A stretch of DNA of 38,992 bases from Phycisphaerae bacterium (GTDB lineage: Bacteria; Planctomycetota; Phycisphaerae; Phycisphaerales; Phycisphaeraceae): NCBI GenBank assembly GCA_030426385.1, contig JAUHYI010000044.1:1-38992 (forward strand). Direction: 5' to 3'. This document shows positions 1 to 7,247 of the stretch, one piece after another. The notes under the pieces are model-generated. The model had not been told where the DNA came from. It searched no databases and saw only the letters and a program-made list of their open reading frames with translations. Numbering within the stretch: the first letter of the stretch is position 1; each line of letters starts with the position of its first letter. Position numbers and translations under genes: made by a program.

Positions 1-120
1 GCCAGACATCGCGACGTGAAAGAGCTGTGGGGTGACACGCAAAGATTGATGGACACCATCACCCCGACCGACGCGATCCACTTCTTCTGGCACTGTGGAT
101 ACACGCTAGGGAAAAGGTAA
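1..120 (+). CDS. IS630-type transposase, C-terminal fragment (cut by window edge)
   Basis: The reading frame is open from base 1 to a TAA at 118-120 and gives 39 residues ending in TDAIHFFWHCGYTLGKR. A tail of the form ITPxDAxxFFxHCGY matches the C-terminus of IS630/Tc1-type DDE transposases, where it follows the last catalytic Glu. The catalytic residues lie outside the window, so intactness cannot be judged. No terminal inverted repeat is certain on this side; the palindrome at 161-184 and the large inverted repeat at 212-285 are the nearest candidates. The family call rests on a short motif. Confidence 0.6.
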   Translation, partial: ARHRDVKELWGDTQRLMDTITPTDAIHFFWHCGYTLGKR

Positions 121-160
121 AAACGCTCTAACATGGATCTAGATCACGAGTATTTATCGT

Positions 161-184
161 AATTCGTATGACTCATACGGAATT
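161..184. repeat. Short palindrome downstream of the transposase end
   Basis: CGTATGA (165-171) and TCATACG (173-179) are perfect inverted copies around one base. AATT/AATT extends the pairing outside one bulged G. The one-base centre argues against a hairpin terminator; it could be a protein site or part of an element end. No function is shown. Confidence 0.35.
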
Positions 185-211
185 CATTACATTCTCGTAC
201 GTGATTTCCCA

Positions 212-285
212 TTAGCCGCCGCCCTTGGGCGGCGCGAACGTTGGTGAAAACATACGCCAACGCGCCGCCCAAGGGCGGCGGCTAA
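212..285. repeat. REP/BIME-like perfect 25-bp inverted repeat
   Basis: The left arm 212-236 and right arm 261-285 are exact reverse complements over 25 bp, separated by 24 bp. Each arm holds its own palindrome, GCCGCCC-TT-GGGCGGC, so each can also fold alone. This nested form is typical of REP/BIME elements, and similar GC-rich palindromes that begin TTAGCC are dispersed in planctomycete genomes (recalled, not checked). It lies 65 bp past the stop of the leftward beta-propeller gene. It could stop transcription or protect mRNA ends, but has no U tract. No second copy was seen in the window. Confidence 0.75.
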
Positions 286-350
286 CCCACGCGTTCTAAA
301 CGACATTGATATCTCACTCCCACATTTCCCTTGGAAAAACAACGAGCGTT

Positions 351-1829
351 TCATCGCCCCGCAGTCTTCACGTTTTCCACGCAATACAGCTTGTGGCCTG
401 ATCGAAAATACCCATACGTTTGATCAAACACCGGACTGCCACGCAATGGCTTTTCCAGTTGATTGGTAGAGACCAGTTGCCACGTGCGCCCAGGCTTGAT
501 CACCATCGTCTTGCCCGCTTCGCCGGTGAGAAAAATATAACCACCCGCCAACGTTACCGATGGATACACCGCATTCGTACCTCCTTCAAAATCCAGCGAT
601 TTTTCATAGACAATTTTACCTGTCGATGATTCCAACAAAGTGAATGCGCCCTCACGTGATATCGCATAGATCAAACCGCCATGCACGATCGGCGAAGAAT
701 AATGACGCGAACCCTTCACGTCCGCGAACCACAATTCATCAACACTCAATGTGCCATCATCATCGAACCCCAAACGCACCGCCACCGATTTTTTCTCGAT
801 GAAATACACCACATTGCCGATCACCGTAGGGGCCGCATAATGCAATTTCCCAATATTCGTGGCCAATAGCTCGCCGGTCGTCGGCTCAATCACCTGGCCC
901 GTCGGCGTGATCACTATGTCGCGCCCATCGATCTTCACCGCAACCGGCGTGCCCCAATTCTGATGCGAGGGAACCGTCCAATTCGTTTCGCCCGTCGCGG
1001 CATCCAAGCCATGCAACTGATTGATCAGCAACACCAACACACCATCGACCAACGCAGGCGACGAACTCTGGCCCCAGCCAGCGGTCACCGATTCCACCTG
1101 GCGAATCCATTGCCGATTCCCCGCCATGTCATAACACGCGGCCACGCCGTTACCGAATAACGCGTACACAAACTCGCCATCGCTCACCGGGGTCGGCGAC
1201 GAATAGCCATTCGTATCATGCGTGCGCGGCCGACGAAATTTATTCAGCGCCCCCAACTTTTTCTCATAACCCGCTATCTCCTGGCCCAGCGCTTCCGACT
1301 TCGCTTTCAATGCCTCATCGTCTTTGTTCCGACGCAGTTGGCGACGAATTCGATTCAACTGACCTTCCGCCTCCACCTGTGCGGCCATCATGGCTTGCGC
1401 ATCGGCCAACTGCTGTTTCACCACCTCCACTTCGCCCGCTGGTACCGTATCGATCAGGTCGTTGCTTTGTTGCCACAGCACGCGACCACTTTCACGATCC
1501 AAACACACCAACATACTCGGCTCACTGCACACAAATATCCGATCGCCCACCACTACCGGCGTCGAATTCGACCAGCCCGACACGTCCGTCGCCCACGCCA
1601 CATTGTCCCGCGTCGACCACGACAGCGCCGGCTCCGCCTGCTCATACATCCCCGTCCCATCGGTCCGCCAACCCACCACGCCCCCTACTTTTCCTGTTTC
1701 CCCCGCGTTTCCTGCATTTTTTACACCCCCCGCTTTTCTCACATCTTCGGCCACCACCATCTCCGCGCCACCCGTGAGCAGCCCCATCGCCAACACAAAC
1801 GCCATACGTTTCACAATTGACTGATTCAT
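351..1829 (-). CDS. Exported PQQ-like beta-propeller protein with helical insertion
   Basis: 492 residues if started at ATG 1829, which has AGGAG eight bases upstream; a longer frame from GTG 1964 would run through the intergenic repeat and is unlikely. Residues 1-27 look like a signal peptide ending MVVA. Propeller blades follow, with PQQ/BamB-type motifs such as LVCLDRESGRVLWQ and GLDAATGETNW. Residues about 132-198 form a charged, heptad-like helical stretch inserted between early blades, which plain PQQ propellers lack. Residues 31-52 are Gly/Val/Asn-rich and encoded by G-rich repetitive DNA. Likely a periplasmic binding or scaffold protein rather than a quinoprotein enzyme; no substrate can be named. 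It follows a second propeller gene in the same direction. Confidence 0.85.
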   Translation of the reverse strand: MNQSIVKRMAFVLAMGLLTGGAEMVVAEDVRKAGGVKNAGNAGETGKVGGVVGWRTDGTGMYEQAEPALSWSTRDNVAWATDVSGWSNSTPVVVGDRIFVCSEPSMLVCLDRESGRVLWQQSNDLIDTVPAGEVEVVKQQLADAQAMMAAQVEAEGQLNRIRRQLRRNKDDEALKAKSEALGQEIAGYEKKLGALNKFRRPRTHDTNGYSSPTPVSDGEFVYALFGNGVAACYDMAGNRQWIRQVESVTAGWGQSSSPALVDGVLVLLINQLHGLDAATGETNWTVPSHQNWGTPVAVKIDGRDIVITPTGQVIEPTTGELLATNIGKLHYAAPTVIGNVVYFIEKKSVAVRLGFDDDGTLSVDELWFADVKGSRHYSSPIVHGGLIYAISREGAFTLLESSTGKIVYEKSLDFEGGTNAVYPSVTLAGGYIFLTGEAGKTMVIKPGRTWQLVSTNQLEKPLRGSPVFDQTYGYFRSGHKLYCVENVKTAGR

Positions 1830-1900
1830 AAATCGCTCCTGATCATTAAAAGCCACCCACCATTTACCCGCCGCATTCCGAACTCTGTATTCCAACTCTT

Positions 1901-1935
1901 CCCCCCCACACACACCCACACACACCCACACACAC
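1901..1935. repeat. Tandem decamer, G-quadruplex-prone on minus strand
   Basis: Three copies of CCACACACAC (last one imperfect) lie at 1906-1935, next to a C7 tract at 1901-1907. On the minus strand, the sense strand of the gene starting at 1829, this reads as G3 runs spaced by TGTGTGT and ending in G7. It sits in the 127-bp gap between the two propeller genes. Confidence 0.7.
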
Positions 1936-1956
1936 AAACCCAACCACTTCGAAATT

Positions 1957-3249
1957 TTATTCACCTTTGCTCACATCCAAACACGTCAATTGCCCTTCCG
2001 AACCCCGGCAATACAAACGACCCTGGGCTAATGATGGCTGCGTCCAAACCTTGCGTTCGTCCGTGGCCTGCACGCGGGCAATCACCTCAAAACCCTCAGG
2101 CGACGCTTTAGCTGTCAGAATCTCGCCCGAATCTGTTTGCACAATCAACGTATCGTCCGCCGCGATCAGACTCCCCTCACCCAACCCGCGTTGCGTCCAC
2201 AACACTTTGCCCGTCTCCCAATCCATGCACGTCAATTTGGATTCATTGAAGCCATACAAATGGCCCGCAATTAAAACACTGCTGTTCATTTTGTTCTGCA
2301 TGTTGCGACTTTCCCACACCATCGAAAGCCCACTGTTGGTCAGCTCCAACAATGTACCGCCCATGCCATATCCACTGGATATGAAAATCTGATTGCCCGA
2401 AATGATCGGCGATGCCGCGTTCACTCCATACTGGGTTTTCCAACCATACACGGCCAACTCTTTGCCCGTCTCCGCATCCAACACGACCAAACCCGCCACT
2501 GGGAACGCCGCAATCATCCGACGGCCATGCAACGTAAACACGACCGGCGTCGAATAGGCAATGCCATAATCCTTGCTGGCCCAGATTTGTTTCCCACTTT
2601 TTTTATCGAACGCCACGACATGCCCCATATCGACCAACACGTGCCCGTGGTCGATTAATGCCGAACCAGTCACGCCCCACGATGGAGGCTTGGTGCCGAA
2701 TTCCTGACTGAACACTTTCTGCCACTTCGGTTGGCCCGTCGCCGCATCAAAACACATCAAACGACCGTCGCGGGCCACGTGATACACCAAACCATCATGC
2801 ACCAACGGCGTCGCACCCGGCCCGCCGGCATTCATCGAATTGAATCGTTCGCACGGATATGTCTTCGACCAGATTTTTTTACCCGTCTGAGCATCAAAAC
2901 AATACAACGTGTCCTGACCATCCACCCAACCCGCCGCGTATGCCTTGCCATCTGCCACCGACACGCCGGCATAACCGTTGCCGATATTCGTCTGCCACAG
3001 CACCGCGGGATTCCCGTTATTCATCGTCTGGTCAAATCCGTCGGCGGTGGTGATCCCGGTTTGGTTCGGCCCACGCCACATCGGCCAATCCGAAACCTGA
3101 CCCACTCCCGCTTGAGCCACCTGAGCCACATGGAACGCGCTTATCCCATGCCCAAGGCCCCCAGCCACTCCGCTAATCACATCAACCCCCGCCATCCCAA
3201 CCAATCCACACACACACGCCACGCAAACCCGCCAGTTAAATCTCAACAC
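1957..3249 (-). CDS. Exported PQQ-like beta-propeller protein
   Basis: 430 residues from GTG 3249, chosen because AAGGA lies eight bases upstream and the protein then starts with a standard signal peptide (MLRFNWRVCVACVCG then a hydrophobic stretch). A GTG at 3315 would add 22 residues without a leader-like character. Repeated blade motifs include YCFDAQTGKKIWSKTY, MCFDAATGQPKWQ, VAFDKKSGKQIW, VVLDAETGKEL and TCMDWETGKVLW, typical of the PQQ_2/BamB fold. The mature part opens with DWPMWRGPNQTG, a phrase common in planctomycete proteins of this type. It is probably periplasmic; ligand unknown. It lies upstream of, and is co-oriented with, the propeller gene ending at 351, so the pair is likely a diverged duplication or a functional couple. 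Confidence 0.88.
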   Translation of the reverse strand: MLRFNWRVCVACVCGLVGMAGVDVISGVAGGLGHGISAFHVAQVAQAGVGQVSDWPMWRGPNQTGITTADGFDQTMNNGNPAVLWQTNIGNGYAGVSVADGKAYAAGWVDGQDTLYCFDAQTGKKIWSKTYPCERFNSMNAGGPGATPLVHDGLVYHVARDGRLMCFDAATGQPKWQKVFSQEFGTKPPSWGVTGSALIDHGHVLVDMGHVVAFDKKSGKQIWASKDYGIAYSTPVVFTLHGRRMIAAFPVAGLVVLDAETGKELAVYGWKTQYGVNAASPIISGNQIFISSGYGMGGTLLELTNSGLSMVWESRNMQNKMNSSVLIAGHLYGFNESKLTCMDWETGKVLWTQRGLGEGSLIAADDTLIVQTDSGEILTAKASPEGFEVIARVQATDERKVWTQPSLAQGRLYCRGSEGQLTCLDVSKGE

Positions 3250-3286
3250 GTTTCGGATCCTTCCAGTAAAAAATGATATGACCCAG

Positions 3287-3340
3287 CCCCCCCACTGTCC
3301 GCTGCAGTCCCCCACCAGTCCCCCACTTCAGTCCCCCCAC
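3287..3340. repeat. Tandem CAGTCCCCCAC repeats, G-quadruplex-prone on minus strand
   Basis: CAGTCCCCCAC occurs at 3305-3315 and 3316-3326, and with one extra C at 3329-3340; a C7 tract lies at 3287-3293. Read on the minus strand these are G6, G5, G5 and G7 runs 38-91 bases upstream of the propeller start at 3249. The rest of the gap to 3548 shows no gene or clear promoter. Confidence 0.75.
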
Positions 3341-3548
3341 AATCGCGTTCATGACTAGTAACTAACACACAACTATATCATCATCATGCGAGACAACACC
3401 GCGACCGCTTCGACAAGAATTTCGACAAGGATTACAAGTATTAACTGTAGGCCCGCTACCGCCACCGGTCAATCATCAATGACTGGAACTAACCTCATTG
3501 ACACACATCGTTGACCCGCGCACCACACACGCACACCATACTCATCAA

Positions 3549-4637
3549 TCAGGGCCAACGATAGGTCACTTTCTCATCACCCAGCGAATTCAACGTCGGC
3601 TCACTGGCCATCTGAATGCTGTACCCCAGGGTCGTATCCACAGGTGGCCCGGTAAATGTACCCGAGGTCGGCGCCGCATACGATGGCGTCGGCGAGGCCG
3701 CCACTGCGATATGCCGATTGCTGACCGCCAAACCTGTCGTCGGATCGTATCCACACCAACCCGCACCCGGCAGATAGACTTCGGCCCACGCATGAAGTTC
3801 CCGTTGCGTTACATCCAACGCATCCCACGCGTAACCCGACACAAAACGCGCGGCCAACCCTGCGGCCCGACAGGCTTCCATAAATAGCACGGCGGTATCG
3901 CGACACGCTCCCTCACCCGACGCCAGCGTTTGATGCGCCGGCCAGGCATCGCCGTGGTAACGCACAATCTGCCTGATCGTTTGTCGCAGATGCTGCGCTA
4001 ATTGCCATAAAAACGACAACGTCTTGCCATCGCTTACCGCGATCAATTGCTTAACCAGTTTATCGATGGCCGGGTCCATTGAGGTGCGTTGCATGTAATG
4101 CGACGAGGCAGACCGCACCGGCTCAGCATACACCGCAGGCACCTGCTCAACACCTGGATCCACAATGATGTAATCAAACGGATTGCTGCAATAACAATCC
4201 ACAAGGCAGCGCGTCGTGATGACTAAATTGGTATGCGATTGTTCGAACCAAAACCAGTGGCGTAAGTTGCCATGCAGATCCAGACAATGTGTGTGACGCG
4301 CAGGCCCAGGGTTCACATCAATTGAAAATTCCACCAACCGTTGCGTCGCATCGGTCCGTGGCTGCAATCGAATCACCATCTGATCAAGACTCACCGGCTG
4401 CGAATATTCAAACCGCGTGACATGTTCAATAAGATAACGCTGCGTCGCGGACTCAGGCAACTCCGCCGATTGTTTCGTTGCATCACGGATGGCTGTGGTC
4501 GGCCCTGTATTCACAATCGTGGCGGTGGTCGTCATCATCTCACCAGCACCGGCAGTATTCACAGCATGGTTGGCATTCATCGTTTTCATTGCACGCCCAG
4601 CATTCACAGCACTTGTCGTCGGTTCGGAAACAGTCAC
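3549..4637 (-). CDS. Transglutaminase-like (TGc) protein of the ATP-grasp/alpha-E module
   Basis: 362 residues from GTG 4637, nine bases after the alpha-E stop. Residues about 68-150 match the bacterial transglutaminase N-terminal domain (YLIEHVTRFEYSQPV...). The core has Cys245 in GEGACRD, His282 in ELHAWAEVY and Asp298 in GYDPTTG, the complete papain-like triad. Such proteins are peptidases or amide-cutting or crosslinking enzymes; in this module they are proposed to process or ligate peptides made by the ATP-grasp partner (Iyer/Aravind-type genomic inference). No signal peptide, so cytoplasmic. Family members usually start close to the YLIEHV-like stretch; the 65-residue Ala/Asn/Thr-rich head is unusual. 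The true start could be an internal ATG. Confidence 0.9.
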   Translation of the reverse strand: MTVSEPTTSAVNAGRAMKTMNANHAVNTAGAGEMMTTTATIVNTGPTTAIRDATKQSAELPESATQRYLIEHVTRFEYSQPVSLDQMVIRLQPRTDATQRLVEFSIDVNPGPARHTHCLDLHGNLRHWFWFEQSHTNLVITTRCLVDCYCSNPFDYIIVDPGVEQVPAVYAEPVRSASSHYMQRTSMDPAIDKLVKQLIAVSDGKTLSFLWQLAQHLRQTIRQIVRYHGDAWPAHQTLASGEGACRDTAVLFMEACRAAGLAARFVSGYAWDALDVTQRELHAWAEVYLPGAGWCGYDPTTGLAVSNRHIAVAASPTPSYAAPTSGTFTGPPVDTTLGYSIQMASEPTLNSLGDEKVTYRWP

Positions 4638-4646
4638 GCATATTTC

Positions 4647-5732
4647 TCACTGAACGGGATTGGTTTGTACTTGCGTCTGGGATTGTAGCAACGAATCAGT
4701 CTCGGCTTGGCCATTCGACCCCACGCTTGTCTGCGAATTTGATTCGGAAGCAAGGTCAGCATGGGCTTCATCCGGACTCGGCTCCGGCGGTGCTATCTGA
4801 AAAAACGCCAGGTTGATCATGTTGTCGATCGTATTGAGCTTGCCCTGAAACTGATCCAGATATTCATGGATACCCTTGCCGACAATTTCATCGATCGTGG
4901 CGAATTCCAACTCACTCTTTAATCGGCCAATCAGCCGCATCGATTCAGCCGCTTCGATATGTGGATTTGAGCCGGCAATCGCCCCCAGCGATTCGCTCGC
5001 CCGTGACAGGCAATACGCCAACGATCGCGGAAAATCCGGATTCAAGACCAGAAATTCCGTCACATGCGTCGGCGTGATCGCACCATATGTTTGCCGATAC
5101 ATTTCCAACGCACTGGTCGAACGCAGTAACGCTGTCCATTGAATCGTATCCACCGTGCCCCCCACGTCCTCGGGTCGCGGCAGCAACAGAAAATATTTCA
5201 CATCCACAATGCGCGAGGTTTTGTCCGCGCGTTCGATCAGTTTGCCCAAGCGATTAAATTCCCACCCCATCGAATGACTCATCGTTGTGATGGTGATGCC
5301 ATTAAACAGTTGCGACGCCTGCTTGATCGTTTTGTAGAAATTATAGGTGTCGGTTCGATAGCGCCGTTCGTCGCGGGCGGTGCATAGCATGATATGCATC
5401 GCGTTAATCTGTTCCCACATCTCTTCGGCGATCGTGTCGCGAATCGTCCGTGCGTTTTCGCGGGCCATGGCTACACAGGACACAATCGAATGCGGATACG
5501 CCATGTCATACGTGAGAAAATCGATCACATTCTGGCGGTTCGGCTTCGCATAATGTTCCAGAAAAAATTCCTGATCGCCCGTGGCACTGACTAAGGGCAA
5601 CCACTGCTCATGCGTACCCGCCGCCCGGTCCAACATCAAATGGTGATTCACATCAATAAACCGCGCGATGTTTTCCGCTCGCTCGATGTATCGACTCATC
5701 CAATAAATGGCATTCGCCACGCGGCTCAACAT
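4647..5732 (-). CDS. Alpha-E domain protein (DUF403 type)
   Basis: 361 residues beginning MLSRVANAIYWMSRYIERAEN, the signature start of the alpha-E family. The body is all-helical, with conserved pieces such as MAYPHSIVSCVAMARENAR and ERADKTSRIVDVKYF. The biochemical role is unknown; the family almost always travels with a circularly permuted ATP-grasp and a transglutaminase and is thought to act in the same peptide-forming pathway. Its start overlaps the ATP-grasp stop by seven bases, which implies coupled translation. The last 45 or so residues are a polar Ser/Gln/Glu-rich tail beyond the usual length of about 315. Confidence 0.93.
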   Translation of the reverse strand: MLSRVANAIYWMSRYIERAENIARFIDVNHHLMLDRAAGTHEQWLPLVSATGDQEFFLEHYAKPNRQNVIDFLTYDMAYPHSIVSCVAMARENARTIRDTIAEEMWEQINAMHIMLCTARDERRYRTDTYNFYKTIKQASQLFNGITITTMSHSMGWEFNRLGKLIERADKTSRIVDVKYFLLLPRPEDVGGTVDTIQWTALLRSTSALEMYRQTYGAITPTHVTEFLVLNPDFPRSLAYCLSRASESLGAIAGSNPHIEAAESMRLIGRLKSELEFATIDEIVGKGIHEYLDQFQGKLNTIDNMINLAFFQIAPPEPSPDEAHADLASESNSQTSVGSNGQAETDSLLQSQTQVQTNPVQ

Positions 5733-7201
5733 AACGCACCTGCTGTCGTTTCGGTTTCAACCGGAGCAGCCGTGCTATCAACCACCCATGTGTCTTTGGT
5801 GCCACCGCCTTGCGACGAATTAACCACCAGTGATCCCTCACGCAACGCCACTCGTGTCAGTCCACCCGGCAACACATAAATTTCTTTGCCATACAACACG
5901 TACGGCCGAAGATCCACATGCCGACCTTCCAGATGATCATCCACAATCGTTGGCACACGCGATAGTCGCAACGTCGGCTGGGCGATCCAGTTCCGCGGAT
6001 TCGCTTTAATGTATTGCGCGGTCGCGTTTCGCTCTTGTGGCGTGGCATGGGGCCCGACCATAATTCCCTTGCCGCCTGATTCGAACGCGGGCTTGACCAC
6101 CAGCTTGTCCAGATTTTCCAACACGTATTGGCATTCCTTTTCGCGGGCACACAAATACGTTTCCACGTTCGGCAAGATCGGTTCCTGATCCAGGTAATAC
6201 CGAATCATGTCGGGGACGAACGAGTAGATCACTTTGTCGTCAGCCACGCCTGTTCCCGGCGCGTTCGCCAAGGCCACGCGTCCCTCCGCATAGACCTGCA
6301 TGATGCCCGACACGCCCAACGCCGAGTCAGGATTAAACGCCAACGGATCCAGATAGTCATCATCAATCCGACGATAGATCACGTCCACCCGTTCGAGTCC
6401 ATGCGTCGTCCGCATTTTCACGTAACCATCATCCACCACCAGGTCGCCGCCTTCGACCAGATGGACGCCCATCTGTTGAGCCAGGTATGCATGCTCGAAA
6501 TACGCGGAGTTGTAAATCCCCGGCGTCAACACCACCACGCGTGGCCGATCGATCCCCGGTGCCGCCAGACATGCCAATGTCGAAAGCAATCGCTCCGGAT
6601 AATCATCCACAGGCCGAACGCGCTGCGCTTCAAACACCGACGAAAACGTTCGCTTGAGCACCCGGCGATTTTCCAACACATACGACACCCCCGACGGACA
6701 CCGCAGGTTGTCTTCCAAGACATAAAATTGCCCATCACAATCACGAGCCAAATCGATCCCACTGATGTGACACCAGATGCCGTTGGGCGGATTAAATCCT
6801 CGGCACCATTTTTCCGCGCTCGGGGCCACGATAAATTCCTCAGGCACCACCTTGTCGGTCACTATCTTCCGATCGTGATAGTAGTCATCTATAAATAGAT
6901 TCAGCGCCGTGATACGCTGGCGCAAGCCCTCTTCCACCCGGTCCCACACTTTTGCCTCAATAATGCGCGGCACAATATCAAACGGAATAATCCGCTCGGT
7001 CGCTTCGCCTGAATTGTAAACGTTGAACGTGATCCCCATCTGATACATCGATGCCTCAGCCGATTGCTGGCGACGCACCAGCTCCTCCGCAGACATCCCA
7101 TCAATCTGCTGCACCAACGGCACCGCCCCTTGCCGAGGCACACCCTCACCCCCGATCAACTCATCAAAATACGCTCCGGTTTGATAATCGTTGAACACCA
7201 T
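5726..7201 (-). CDS. Circularly permuted ATP-grasp ligase (CP_ATPgrasp_2 type)
   Basis: 491 residues from ATG 7201 (MVFNDYQTGAYFDEL), with AGGA about nine bases upstream; an in-frame codon at 7228 would add nine unlikely residues. Diagnostic stretches are YYHDRKIVTDKVVP, FNPPNGIWCHISGIDLARD, DKLVVKPAFESGGKGIMVG (ATP binding) and the end signature NSSQGGGTKDTW. Family members are predicted to form amide bonds between a carboxylate and an amine with ATP; no substrate is established. The gene is 46 bases behind the kinase gene and overlaps alpha-E, so it is probably the third gene of a five-gene operon. Confidence 0.93.
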   Translation of the reverse strand: MVFNDYQTGAYFDELIGGEGVPRQGAVPLVQQIDGMSAEELVRRQQSAEASMYQMGITFNVYNSGEATERIIPFDIVPRIIEAKVWDRVEEGLRQRITALNLFIDDYYHDRKIVTDKVVPEEFIVAPSAEKWCRGFNPPNGIWCHISGIDLARDCDGQFYVLEDNLRCPSGVSYVLENRRVLKRTFSSVFEAQRVRPVDDYPERLLSTLACLAAPGIDRPRVVVLTPGIYNSAYFEHAYLAQQMGVHLVEGGDLVVDDGYVKMRTTHGLERVDVIYRRIDDDYLDPLAFNPDSALGVSGIMQVYAEGRVALANAPGTGVADDKVIYSFVPDMIRYYLDQEPILPNVETYLCAREKECQYVLENLDKLVVKPAFESGGKGIMVGPHATPQERNATAQYIKANPRNWIAQPTLRLSRVPTIVDDHLEGRHVDLRPYVLYGKEIYVLPGGLTRVALREGSLVVNSSQGGGTKDTWVVDSTAAPVETETTAGALC

Positions 7202-7247
7202 GACCGCCCATCCTTTACACGCCCACAACTCGGCACATCCTGAATGC

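Noticed and set aside
1218..1820. 200-codon plus-strand frame
   Set aside because: Antisense shadow of the PQQ propeller gene; composition is His/Pro/Arg-rich and unlike any family.
6128..6898. 256-codon plus-strand frame
   Set aside because: Lies wholly antisense to the ATP-grasp gene, whose protein is clearly conserved; His/Arg-rich shadow translation.
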